In this document: positions 10,987-23,488 of the stretch, piece after piece | Numbering within the stretch: the stretch's first letter is position 1 | How the letters are laid out: every line of letters begins with the position of its first letter | Source of the DNA: Populus alba | Lineage: Eukaryota; Streptophyta; Magnoliopsida; Malpighiales; Salicaceae | Direction: 5' to 3' | DNA: 64,000 nt | NCBI RefSeq assembly: GCF_005239225.2 | Contig: NC_133288.1 | Span: 8,451,035-8,515,034, forward strand | Program-made: the position numbers and the translations under genes | The notes under the pieces: model-generated | Databases searched by the model: none | Seen by the model: only the letters and a program-made list of their open reading frames with translations | Told to the model about the DNA's origin: nothing

Positions 10987-12718
10987 ATGATGGCAACAGC
11001 TCCTGGAAAATGCTTCCTGGTCACCGGCCCTCCGGTAAGTAACATCAAAATCACTCTTTTTACATACAGTTTTCAATGAATTTCTAAGTGGAAAATGTTT
11101 CCACTCTCTTGCAAAGTCTCAAAGAAATGCGCTGTGTAAATGGCAGGGTGTAGGTAAAACCACACTGATAATGAGAGTGTTTGAAACCCTCAAAACCTCA
11201 AATCCAACCTTGAAAATTCAAGGTTTTTACACTAGTAATGCCTCTCTCACTCTTTGCTTATCATCTCTTGTTAATTAGACTTTTTTTTAAAGTAGAAAAC
11301 ACATGTTAATAATACTTGTTTTATGTGATAATTAGGGGAGATTAGAGAAGGGATTGAGAGGGTTGGCTTTGAAGTTGTCACTTTAGATGGACGCAAAGCC
11401 CCTCTTGCCTCCACCACCATTTCTACGTAATTTCTCTCTCTTTTATAATCATTTATGTAGAATTCAAGTGCAAGCAGTTAAAAAGCAAGGATCTCTGTTA
11501 TATACCTGGGATTACATAAAATTATCTCTACAGTGGATGATTGTCCCTGGCTTTTTTTTTTAATTCGATGCATTTGAACTTCAAATCATGAAAAAATCAA
11601 TTAAAGAAATGCAATTGTTACTTTTAGGAAAAAAATCAAACAGGGTTTTTTTCTTGTTTTTGAATTCTTTTTTAACAGTAGCTACTGAATTGTGTCCCGT
11701 GTATAAGGTAGATGTGGTGATTTCATTTGATTTAGAATTACTGTCTCTATATCGGTATTTGCCGGAAGATTCTGTATTGGTTCAACTAGGATGGTTTAAT
11801 TTCCTGTCATGAGTTATTTTGTTGTTTTACTTGTCTTGTTAGTTATCTCCAGCTGAAGTATCTCATAATTTCAGCCCAGAGTCTATCAGATGGCCCACAG
11901 TTGGGAAGTATAAAGTAGACATTGCATCATTTGAGGCTCTGGCATTGCCTGAGTTGCAGGTCAGTTGATTTATTTGAACAATCTATTGGTAAATAATGCA
12001 AATCTCTTCATGGCTCTAGTAAATGGCCCTTCAAGAAATGCACAGTTTTTGATCAATTTTTATCAGCAATTATTTGGTTGCATAAAGACTTGTGTTTCAC
12101 TGCAGATTAAAGAAGATACCGATCTATTCATCATCGATGAAGTTGGCAAAATGGAGTTGTTTAGCTCACCATTCTTTCCTGCTGTTCTAAAAGTTCTTGA
12201 ATCAAATATCCCACTTTTGGCTTCTGTACCTATTCCAAAATTTGGCCGTGATATACCTGCAGGTATGTCAGCCGAACACACTTCTCAAAAATGCAAATAT
12301 CTGCAATCACTTTCACAATCAGTAGACTGAATCTTCTCTTATTGTTATAGATTTCTGTTGATACAACAGTGCTTAGAGATGAGGTAGAAAGGGATAAATG
12401 CACAACATTCTAGCAAAAGTAGCTTGAAAAATATTTAAAATGCTCTTATAAATGGCGTCATTTTTATTCTCCTTTGAGAACTTAAAGGAGGATTATTGTC
12501 TCATTAGGCTCAAAATTGAGCTAACATATAGCACGAGACCCTGTACTTTTGGGAAGTTGTTGCATTTCTTCTGCTGTACTCGCATATGATTGAATACGTA
12601 AATTGCTGCAGTTGCAAGGTTGAGGGATCATCCAGGGGCTAAAATCTTCACTTTACGCCCGAGTAACAGGGATGCTGTCAAAGAACAAATTTACACCCAA
12701 CTTGTAGATTCTGAGTAA
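10987..12718 (+). CDS. THEP1-like nucleoside-triphosphatase (P-loop NTPase)
   Basis: Exons 10987-11034, 11147-11234, 11336-11426, 11875-11959, 12106-12262 and 12612-12718 join in frame to 191 codons and TAA. Residues 14-22 (GPPGVGKTT) form the Walker A loop, and LFIIDEVGKME (about 111-121) is the Walker B strand characteristic of the THEP1 family. The length, close to 190 residues, also fits. Family members hydrolyse nucleoside 5'-triphosphates with low specificity and slow turnover; their cellular role is poorly defined. Two ATGs lie in tandem at the start (10987 and 10990) and either could be used. For exon 4 the acceptor at 11873-11874 was preferred to the upstream AG at 11841-11842, because it restores the conserved RWPTVGKYKVDIASFEAL region. 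The gene is convergent with the tomosyn-like gene, with about 620 bp between stop codons. Confidence 0.92.
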
Positions 12719-13340
12719 ACAGTAGATGCAGCATGGATTATGGAGCTATAACTTATTCAATGTCCCCGACTCTTGCATGCTGCACACGGTTGTGATCAAA
12801 CTTTATGTAGCTGAAAATATATCCTTTACAAGAGGTGGCAAACTGCATCTGGTGACCGGGAGAAGCATTAGAGTTGCAAAAATTTAATTTGCAAAAAATT
12901 GACATTGTCAAGATGTTTCTTGTGAAAACTGTGCTTTCATTTTGTCTCATGTTGCGACTATCTGGTTTCGTGTAGATGAGCTCTATTTCAATCATTACAC
13001 CAGCTATTGGATGTGTAATCTCCTACACTCTACCATGAATGTGGGTGTTTTAGTTTGTACACATGCTTGTTAAACTGAACTTCCTCTTGCATGTTTCTCT
13101 AAAGGATATCATTTCATGGTTAAACGGATGGGTGAAAAAAGATCCCTGTTTTACAAAGTGCTTATATTGGAATCAGAACAGAACCCCTTTACACAACTGT
13201 TCAAATCAATACCTTCAAAAACACTGCAAACTATAGAGTTGAATATACAGAACCGAAAAGGTTGGAAGAAATGAAGGAAAAAAGAAACAAAGCAATGGAT
13301 GTGTATTGTTATATACTTCTTGTAAACAATCCGAGACGGT
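12719..13340. other. Convergent intergenic region (THEP1-like and tomosyn 3' ends)
   Basis: It should contain the 3' UTRs of both convergent genes. No additional exon, RNA gene or repeat was recognised. Confidence 0.45.
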
Positions 13341-16300
13341 TTATGAGCTTTGTTTATCCTTTTCTGAAATTCGCAGGACCTCTTTTGCCATTGCAGAGAA
13401 TGAACTGGCTGTTTCTTGCATTTCAGTAGCTCTTAGATTGATTCCCTGCACAATTAACCAAAAACATTTTTCAGGAAAGTAAAAAGGATTATAACCCTTT
13501 TGCTCCTGTCTACATTCAAACAGAAATTGAAGACTTAGTGCCACAATAATCTGCTGCCCATTCAAGTGGTGGTCAGCATTGGCTTGATTCAAAGCCTAAC
13601 CTATTTTTAGTTACCCAACTTGATCACGACTAGTAATCAAGCAACTTATTATTTGGCAGAAGAAATGTTTATTAGGACTTCACTCCCTGAACCTGGCAAA
13701 TATCTGAGAAGGAAGAGGAAAGCAGCTCTTAAAATTATACCTGCAACTTTCTTATATTCTCATGCAACTTGTTTTGGGCTATTTTAGCAGCACTTGATTC
13801 CTGCAAACAAAAACAAAAGAATGACACTCCTTTAGTTTAAAGCATCCCAACATGACTAAAATTATGATCGTAAGCATCAAACAAGACATAAAAAGAGAAA
13901 TACTTACACCAGACAAAGAAAAGCCATATTTCTTCTTGATTTGATCGACTGCACCAGTCTTCTCATCCTTTACCTCTTCCTTGATATTTTTCTCATTCTT
14001 AACATTCATCTGTTTTATTCTACCTGCAAATGACACAGTACATGTTGCAGCTTTCAAAGATTTTCCGGAGACTTGTAGTCTCAAAATTTCACTGTTAGCG
14101 ACCCCATGAATGGGCAGTTCAGTTCATCTACACTAGTTAATTTCCACCAACCAATGTAATCACTAAAAACATTGTCTCGTAATGACCTGTAAAAGCCTGA
14201 AACTTGCTCGCCAATTTCTTCTTGTTAAGAGCTGCCAACAGGTTCTGATCTTTGGTTTTCTCTACAGGATCGTCTAGATCGATGTCATCTAGACATACCA
14301 AATAATGAAAAAGAGAAGATAAATCAAAATATTGGACCTCTCAGTATAAAAACTGAAAAACCAAACAAAGGAAATAGAAAAGAGATTGAGAGCCAACCAG
14401 CCTGCCTAAAAGATTCAATCATACTTAAAGCCTATTTGTTTTTGCATTTCAAAAGCACTTTTTAAAAAAATTAATTTTTATTTATTTTTTTCTTTGCTTA
14501 AATTTTTTTTTTTTTGTGTTTTCAGATTGTTTTGATGTAATGATGTTAAAAATAAATTTTAAAAAATAAAAAAAATAAAAAGTATTTTGAAAAATAACCA
14601 ATACCAAACATGCTTTTAAGCTTACTTGGATAGTGCGGCCAACTGTGCGGGTGGCCGTACTACCAAACAAGCACTTAAAATTTGGCTTTCCTATCTACCA
14701 GTTTCAGCACTCCAAAACATAGCCTTTAGCATGTCATATAAAAGGATGGAAGCATCCCGATCAAATGATCCCCTACGAGTCAAACATATTTAACTATAAT
14801 CAGTAAACTTATGCACATACATACCTATGTCCAAGTCAATCCCATCATCATCCATAGCCATGCTATCTTTATTCTCATCATGATGACACTCAAAGTTGAC
14901 AGTTGAAAAGATTTTTGACAGTTCTTCAATACTTTCTCTCGTATCCTCAGTTTCCACCTCAGGAACTTGCTTTGGCTTACTTCCTTTCATTACTGAACTA
15001 AATATTCCCTAGAATGCCGAACAAGAAACCAGATTATCATCATTACTAGACCAGTGACAAAGTTCCACAGCTCTAAAAAAACATACCCTTTTCTTTTCCT
15101 TTTGGATGATAGATCCAGTGGGAAGCCCTTCTTGTGAAAACATCAGTTCTTTGCTGTAGACTTGACTGACAAAATCAACAAGCCTGACAAGAAAGTATGG
15201 CCGAAGTTTAACCAACAAGGTGCTCGAATGAGCTCACAAATGATTGTATTCACTAAGAAAATGGAAATTTAGCAAATGGCGCTGGCCCTTTGAATTTCAG
15301 TTAGAAAGACAGAATGTTATTTCAACATCACAAACAAGTAGCTGCACCAACAGAAACCATATTGCTACTGCCAGAAAAGGAAAATGTTGGCACAGGTACT
15401 ACACTATATTAGTATCTTGTCTGAGCGCTCCAAAAAAAAAAAAGAAAAAAGAGTGAGTGATTGCAAAAGATAGCCGGAAGCATATACCTGAAGTTTTCCT
15501 TTTGAGACAACACAGACACGATAAACATTTCCTGATCACCATTCATCTACAGAAGATTTTGATAGAAGTTCAAGTAAATATTTCCAGAACTCTCTCAAGC
15601 AAAAGATTTGAAGAAGGCAAGTAAAGCTGCTGTACCATAATAAGTTCCCCATCCCATGAACAGCATATCGATCTGGCAGAGAAAGAGTTCAGCTTTGGTG
15701 CAGAATAAGTGAAACCTCTGATTGAAGATTCTCTTATCAACGACAGCTCTGGCAGGGATCTTAAATTTCCACAAACAATTGATAGGTAATGCATTAGATG
15801 ACTTTAAAATCTAGCAGTAATAATGTCAATAATAAATAAGAAAATACAACCGCTGAAGTTCAGCTTCCACCTCAGTATTGATGCATGACTAGCATAACTT
15901 TTTCCTTAATAGTCATTTCTTCTAACGGAAAAGACAATGGTAGCAGACACCATCCTAAAATATATAATGTCAATAATTGCATATTATGCCGACTGTGTCC
16001 AGCACAGAATGATATTTCCAAAGTCTCACAATCAATTTAATATCAAATTCTTGGCAAGACTGCAGTTTTCATATGCCAGACAACACAAGCACATTGTATA
16101 AAGAAGTCATGATGATGGTCCTAGCCATGGACAAATAGGAAGATACCAGTTAAAAATCATTGTTAGACCAGCATTCTGCGCATGGTAAAGTTCAAAACCT
16201 TAATTTTCTAACTAAAAGAACATTAATAATAGGAGAGTAAAGGAAGGCTGTGTATAGAATGGGCGCAAAAAAAATCCAATAAACCACCTTATTTCAATTT

Positions 16301-19300
16301 TTCCAGTTGAAAGAAGAAGTGCAAGGCCAGCATCAGATGCACCACAGAATGTTGAAGCCCAGCAACAAGAAGAAGACTGGAACTTCTTCTTGTAAAGAAC
16401 CTTCTTGATACCCTGACACAGAAGAAAAAGGAAAAGGGAATGGTCATACAAAGTACTACTTTTTCTGCGAAGAACAAGTGGATGTATAAATAAAGCAGTG
16501 ATTACCTGAGCAACATGATTTAATGAATAGACATACACTGCTTTCTCAGAGCATATCAGCAGGGAAGACTGCTTTGGTCCATCCTCATCAGATTTTCTTT
16601 TACTAGGATCTTGATTATTTGACATTTTAGATCCTCTAGCTAACATGTCCTGCCCATCTGTGAACCATGAAAAGAAAATTCTTTCAGTCCAATTGATTAT
16701 TATTGTGACAAACTAATCCTCCAAAGTTCATTGCATTGTCCCTTCTCCAAATAATATGAAACCCTGAAGAAGCCAGTACCTACCTAGAATCTGCATAAAT
16801 AGAGCTCTATAAGGTTTCTTTGGATGAACACTACTGGAACTCAGCAAGTTACCAGTGTCAGCATCAAGTGCCAAAACTGAAGAATCCTTTGTCGCCACTA
16901 CTAAAGTATTTTTCTCAAATCCATGAAGAAAGCAGGTATCAAACTGCAGAGAGATGATGCCAGTGGATATTTCACTTGCAATGTGTTCTTGATATAGTAG
17001 TGTTGGCCCTTCAATATCAAAAACTGAAACCTGAACATTCATATGACAGTTCAAACCCCAGTTATAAATTTTTCCTTTGAGCTTGGAAAACGAAGATAAA
17101 CTAGAAAAAGAGCCATGGAAAAATAAAGAAAAGAGAAAAAGCTTACATATCCTTGATCAGACCCAACAGCAAGATGTACCATGCTTGGGCTTATGTTGAT
17201 AGATAGCACAGAACCATTCACTTTCATAAGTTTAACGCTATGGACGTAATTGCTTCCCTTTTTCAAACTTCCTGGAAAGAAAAGAATGTTTACTTTTGGA
17301 TTTCAGTGCATGAAGACGTGAAAATATCACTGGAAGTGAATTATGCATGATAGAAATCCTAGCTGAAGGTCCATATAATGAGTAACAGACATAGACTGAT
17401 TGTATTCAACTAGATACAAAATTAATTCTGGTCCCAAAGTCAAAGGGGGCCATGGAATTACACATGCAGGAAGTTTGATTAGATGCAGTTCACATATAGG
17501 AAGGCTATATTGTGGCACATCATCAAGAAGCATGAACTTTACCTAACATAGAGCAGTCATGTTACTACAGCACAACAACAATCAACCACAGTATCCATTT
17601 ATCCAAAAAAATAAAATCAAAACATAGCATCATGGGTTTAGTCATACCTTGGAAAGACATAAAACTGTTCTCAGCATATGGCTCAGGTTTAAATTTAAAG
17701 ATGCGAACCTGCAGATAGAAAATATGGTAAGAAAACCATAAATGTTCAGAGCATAGACAAATGCATCTACCAAAGGATATATTTGCTTGTGCATGTGTTG
17801 TGCGCTTTCTGAATGACATTTTACCATTCCACTCTGATCCCCCGAGATAAGAAGTCGAGAATCGGTGTGAAAATACAATGCTGTCAGTGCTATACCACTT
17901 AAAGAAAAATCATCTTCACTCTGCGTGTAAGAGAGGAAAACAATAAATCAGGGACCAAAGGGAGAAAAATAAGCTACTAGTTTCATCTAAATTCTTTGAG
18001 TGTAGAATTCTTCCTTTTTTTTTTTCTTTTTGTTCTTTAATCCTCTGCTACATAAAACATTTCAAAGGTATCATGAAAATCACCTGTTGCTTAAGTGATA
18101 GCATTGGGATGGGAAATGGACAAGACGCATCCCAAAAATTTATGGCTCCATCACTGTGTCCAGTTATGTACAGGTTTTTAACCTTTGTAAATCCATTAAA
18201 CTGGAATGAATGAGTGCCATCCTTGGGTCTTGGCTCAAAAGGAAAAGGTGATGGAATGTTTTTAGCCAACCGAATGTAATCCTACAACAGCATAAAAATC
18301 ATCAAAAAATTGAATATTTTTGGCCAACAAAATGTAATTCTAAGTCAACTAGAAAATCATAAAAAAGAGGAACCTAATAGTGACAATACCCCATATTGTT
18401 AGACAGTTGCATATTAGAACCTTTTCATTATATTACCTCATCTCCATAAGTCAACAAATTTGGGGTATTTGTGATGAACTTTGCCACAGTTATGCTTGAG
18501 TCAGCAAATGGCATCTTCACCATGACCTCCTTTGGCAGTGAGGGTGAACTTTTGGATTGGGATTGTAGAAGATACTTCTCAATCAAACAATCATCGTAGA
18601 CATAAATGTGCCCTGATTTTCCAATCAGGACAAGAATATCCTGTTTATGCTTGCTTTGATCAAACGAGCTAGAAATGATCTCGATGTCAATACAAGGCTC
18701 AGGCAAATAAAGCCCCAACTTGATCATGCGAGTTTCAATATGCTCATTCAATAAGATTACCTGCCCATCCAGATTCAAAATGCCATATGCATTAACGAAT
18801 TAGCATCAAAATATTATAACGAGTTTTGTTATATCCTAATCAGAAAAGAGCCTAAATTTTTTTAACAGCAAGCTTCAAAATAACTGGTACTCAAGCAAGT
18901 AAAAAAGCAACCAGCTGAGATTTTGCAACTCAAGAAGCATGGCAAAGTTTCACCTATACTTGGAATTAAAACTAAGTGTGTTTGTTTCAAATGCATGCAT
19001 ATGACATGAAATTATATTATCATTAACATAAGAGATGAAAAACATTAATTTACCCAAAAAAAGAAGTAAAACATCATTTACCTGCAAAGTGTTTGTAGAT
19101 GCAAGGTCAGAGGCACCCATAGCATAGAGTCGACTTGCCTTCCCATCTGCATAAAGCCATTTCAATAATGCTATAGGAATCTTATCCACCTTATATCCAA
19201 GATTAAGTTTCAATATAGGAGCATTTTGTGTGGCTCTATCCAAGTTTAACTCGGTTCTTGAATTTGTGATAGCTGGGATGCTCCAGATTAAAATCTCTCC

Positions 19301-22300
19301 ATTACTATACCCAACAGCAACTTTACTTCCAAAAGGGCATGCCCAGCATGCAGTGGTTACTTTCTTCATTTCGTGATGTTGTGATTGCAGCAAACCTCCA
19401 CCAGTTGTGAAGATGGATTTACTCTCTCGAATATCCCACAATGCAAGCAGGCCATCTCTAAATACTATAAGAACTCTGCATTATAGAAAATGATGAATAA
19501 AAGAATGACACCTTCAACTATCATGCCATAAAAGAATTTACACAGAATATTTGTTCAAAAAGTGTGACAAATAAAGCCTTCAAGGCTTTTCCAATCCCTT
19601 CACTTGGGTTGTTTACACAAAGGAAAATGCAGTTGCCTCAAGTAATTTGAGTCATTTTATCTGCTTAAACATTGTATACGAGCTGCAGGGCTAGGCTATC
19701 ACTACAATTACTCTTAGGTTTAAAACAATGAAAGCTACTTAAACAGACAGTTGATGAGGGAACAGGAGAACGAGGCAACCTCTTGCTTTCAGCAGCTGGT
19801 TGGGGCAGTGTGTGCAATACAGCAGTATCACCAGAAACTTCAGCTGGACTCCCTGGACGAAATTATCAATTGCATTAACTATTATATCAGCTGGTTTTGG
19901 TACAATAGAAAGCTTAGAGAAGAACAAACATGCATATTACAAGAGAAACAAAAAATGCATTCCTCTCTTCCTAAAACAAACAAGGTATTTCAAATAGGCA
20001 CATGATTCAAAACCAGCGCAAATTAAAGATTCTTCGTTCATGACCATTAATAATGGGCAAAATACATCCCAAGGCACAGAAATGTGTCTCACCGTGAGAA
20101 GCAGATAGGGGTATGGTATATTTCATTAGTTCAAAGTGACATGATTCTTGATCAAGCTTCAAAACCTTGACATTACCAAGATAATCTCCAACGTAACTGC
20201 CAAAAGAGATCTTTCAACCATAATTACAAGTAACCAATCAATGAATATAAGCACCTTCCTTCTTGCTGCGGAACAATGAAGTCCAGAAACACTTACATGT
20301 ACAGATTACTTTGCATAACTGTAAATGAGGTGATGTCTTCTTTAGAAACATGTACATTAGACAACACTTTGCTGTCTAAATCCCAAACCTAAGAAAATTG
20401 AACAGTTCCATGTTGTGAACGAAAGCAAAATATCCACGCAGTCAAACAGAGCTAGAAATAGAATAAAAAATAAAAATAAAAACATAGAACAGAATTTACT
20501 CGAATGGGGGTTACTTGCCTCAATTTGGTTCTTGGATGTTACATTTACAAGGATCCCTTTGTTTTGAATGAACTGAAGATCAAAAAAGAAAGAAAGAAAG
20601 AGAGCATGCTTATGTGAAAACTATCTAAAACTCCAATATATTAAAAGAAATGCAGGGAAGAAAAAGGAAGGCAGCATGAACCTGTAAAAACTTGCTTGGT
20701 ACTGCCTCAGGAGATTCAAGCAGAGCTTGAGTGTTATCTCTTCCAAACAATTTGATTCTTCCATCTCTTAAGGGACCAAAAAGAAACATCGATTAAACGG
20801 TCATACATTGAAATTATGTGATGCGAGTCAAAATGGCCGAGGAGTACTCACTGCGTAGAGATGGCAAGTATCTTTTGAATAGTGTGATATGCAAACTTCG
20901 TTGCTCCATGTGGTATCCCATAATGGAATACCAATCGTGGTTCTACATCACTGGGTTTCAAGCCATCAGAATCCCCTCCAGTCTACAGCAAATGGCAAAA
21001 AGCAGTGACAAGCAATTGAGAATCAAGATTCTACCAGAATAATATACAGGATGAAGTTTGCTTAGGTAATGCTTTCCATTCCATTGTCAAGATCCGTTCT
21101 TTCTTGGTAGCCCTTTGACTTTATTATTCATTGAGGTTTGTTTTTGTAATAATTTTAACATCACCATCAGTATATCAAAATTATTATATATATAATCCTT
21201 TTAAAATAGCAAAACATTTTGAGAAAACATATAACCTTATTACGAGGTTAAAGTTGATGAACAGGAATGGGGTGCGAGAAATTCCAAAGAAGATGTTCGG
21301 GTCCGTTTGGAAATGAGATTATACTTGCGGTGAACCTGTATTATCCAATCTCAAAACCAAACAGACAAATAAATTATTCTTCTTGATCATAAAATTGGAC
21401 AGAGACTCGGGGAAAAATAAAAAATCTTAAGACATAAGCCAACCCGTTTGTATCCGTGGCACAGATTCATGGGTCCCACACCACCGCCCATGACATGAAC
21501 AGGCTGGTTACTCGAACGTAGTATTCTTTCCTGGGGTTGACCATTTTCACCATTCTAACATTTGTTTTTGAAAAACCAACCGACACTTCTGCTTGATTAC
21601 ATCAATAGCCTCAATATTTAGTTTTGATTGGTCACTTTCTAAAAACAAAAAAAAAAAGGAAATCAAACTCAAAAGTTGAAAGATCCGTTATTGGTGCATT
21701 CATTGTTTATCTGTTACTGTTTTTAATATAGTGGATTAGACGGTTCCTTTTTAGGATTAGACAGTTTCTTTTTAGTTTATAGAGTTGCTTGCAGTGTTTT
21801 AAGGTTAATTTTAATTTTTTTTAAAAAAATATTATATTTTTTTAAAAATATTATGTTTAATATTAACATATTTAAAAATAAAAAATAAAAAAATTAAGTA
21901 AAAAAATCATGAAAAGTGAATTATACCCAACCCCAAACAATCCTTTACCTCTCTCACACGTACACGTGGCAGCTATTTGGGCTTCCCTGGTTATGTTTAA
22001 ATCTTAATTAAAGTTTTTGTGGGATCCAAAGTTTCATAATGTAGTTTTCTTAAGTAAAAAAGTTAGGGCAGTTGGCCTAAACCCAAACCAACCACGTTAA
22101 CAATGGTAAATGTTTTTGCAGAGCATCTAAAATTTTTATTTTATTTAATTGTTTTTAGATCATTAGATCATTTTAATATATTCATATTAAAAATAAATTT
22201 TAAAAAATAAAAAATATTATTTTACTATATTTTTAAATAAAAAATATTTTTAAAAATAACTCACCTTAATTCATCTACATGGAATGTTAATTTACACGGT

Positions 22301-23232
22301 ACATATATATTTTATATAAAACAAACAAAGAAAAGAAAAGAAGAAAGAGAAAAATAAAAATCATTTGAATAAATTTTTTTTAAGAATATACGGAGAATAA
22401 CACATGAATCACAATTAAACATGATTTTTTAAAATTAAATAAATTATAAAAGTGAACAATTAATGATCATTTATATTAGAAAATGAACTTATTTATAAAT
22501 TTTCCAAAATTCTTAATGGTAACTTTAAAAAAAATTGATGTAGACAGCTGGCACATCCTCTTTTAAGGGAAAGCATGATAAAGTGGATTTAGTAAGTGAA
22601 AACTATGTTTAGTATCATCTTCCACCTCATTAAAATCTATACCTTTATGACCAAAAACACCATAATATGGAGATTACTATCCTCATTCTTATCCTAATTG
22701 ACCCCAATAAGTTTTATATTTTTAAAAAAATTTAAAAAATATATTTTAAAATCATTTTAACTTTTAAATAAAAAAATAAATTTTAAAAAAATAAAATTTT
22801 TTCCACAAAACCAATGTAGCTGAGGTTCTTTAAATTTAAGGTGACAAAATCAATTAAGGATCACATTCACATGGAGACCCTCTTGCATTCACACCAATAT
22901 TGCTAATGTCCACAGGAGAAATGCAGCTACGAAAACCCAAGAAGCCAACTTCTTTTTCCCAAAATACTCTATTTATCTTGAAGAGCATGATCATAGAATT
23001 CTATATACATAAATTAATCTCGGGAACAACAAATCAATCCAATCCATGAACATTTGATGGCTATTTTATCTACTTTCACTACCCACAACATTTAAGAAGA
23101 AGAAACCGGTGTATAGAGAAGCAAAGCAATTCTTATATTCATCAAAGAAAGAAACAGATCAGGAAATGAAGAACAGTTTCACTTCCTTACCTTCTTTATT
23201 GAAGCCTTCTCCACAAGCTTCTTGACAAACAT
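13341..23232 (-). CDS. Tomosyn-like WD40 / R-SNARE protein
   Basis: There are 24 exons: 23191-23232, 20852-20982, 20682-20766, 20519-20572, 20297-20388, 20093-20196, 19780-19852, 19082-19475, 18437-18760, 18084-18281, 17825-17920, 17648-17708, 17147-17271, 16784-17030, 16506-16657, 16288-16412, 15636-15759, 15488-15546, 15087-15183, 14825-15008, 14187-14288, 13908-14023, 13741-13800 and 13341-13445. They sum to 3150 nt, or 1049 residues. WD40-type blades fill the first 800 or so residues (for example KILAISTQDGRIKLFG, LALWDIRESKS, LYITGHSDGAINFWD, RLLISGDQSGMVRIFKF). A charged linker follows, then a C-terminal R-SNARE coiled coil. The NLRATEMQETASSF segment aligns with VAMP-type motifs and places an Arg (about residue 1020) in the zero layer. 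Tomosyn/Lgl proteins bind plasma-membrane Q-SNAREs and modulate exocytosis. The start (MFVKKLVEKAS) is chosen on family resemblance; the frame stays open upstream without another Met. Intron 1 is 2.2 kb, and intron 4 has a GC donor. Confidence 0.93.
14425..14640 (+). repeat. Dispersed A/T-rich repeat inside a tomosyn intron
   Basis: Starts with GCCTATTTGTTTTTGCATTT, continues through GTTTTCAGATTGTTTTGATG and the AAATAAATTTTAAAAAAT core, and ends near ACCAATACCAAACATGC. It lies in the intron between the exons at 14825-15008 and 14187-14288, antisense to the gene. It has the same architecture as the copy at 4635-4855. Confidence 0.55.
20389..20518 (-). other. GC-AG intron in the tomosyn-like gene
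   Basis: The exon ends ATTGAG and the intron begins GCAAGT (20518 downward); the acceptor TTAG ends at 20389. This gives the uninterrupted reading IEVWDLD, as expected for the family. A GT four bases further in would add bases and break the phase. GC-AG introns are a known minor class, usually with a strong AG|GCAAGT consensus, as here. Confidence 0.8.
20983..23190 (-). other. Large first intron of the tomosyn-like gene
   Basis: 2.2 kb with no second gene recognised. It carries relatives of the A/T-rich dispersed repeat near 21780-21920, 22168-22253 and 22725-22800. A CACGTGGCA G-box-like motif lies near 21964. Confidence 0.6.
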
Positions 23233-23291
23233 AACTCCAAGTTCGAAATCTTCTTCAAGAACCAGCGTTGATTTAGTCAAAATGGGTTCAG

Positions 23292-23296
<5 letters not shown>

Positions 23297-23337
<41 letters not shown>
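23297..23337 (+). repeat. (GA)20 microsatellite in the tomosyn leader
   Basis: About 41 nt of uninterrupted GA on the plus strand, CT in the transcript sense. It lies 65-105 nt upstream of the tomosyn-like start codon and downstream of the TATA motif, so it should be transcribed as part of the 5' UTR. Confidence 0.85.
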
Positions 23338-23340
<3 letters not shown>

Positions 23341-23410
23341 GTTTTGCCTATGCGTTACTAGCGAGTGAGCAGAGGACGGTTGATTTCAGTTTCTTTGGAA
23401 GAGAGAGCGG

Positions 23411-23488
23411 TTTTTTTATAGCCAATAACAGCAATAACAACAATAACAAAATTAGAAGATTTTGATTTGATGTGATGATGACACGTGG
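23411..23488 (-). promoter_or_regulatory. Core promoter of the tomosyn-like gene
   Basis: On the minus strand a TATAAAAAAA box lies at 23420-23411, about 180 nt before the ATG, with a CCAAT motif on the plus strand next to it. A palindromic G-box (ACACGTGG, 23481-23488) lies about 60 nt further upstream. The position implies transcription start near 23385. These are motif matches only. Confidence 0.5.

Noticed and set aside
11843..11874. Upstream acceptor at 11841-11842 for THEP1-like exon 4
   Set aside because: It shifts the frame and destroys the conserved RWPTVGKYKVD segment; the acceptor at 11874 is in phase.
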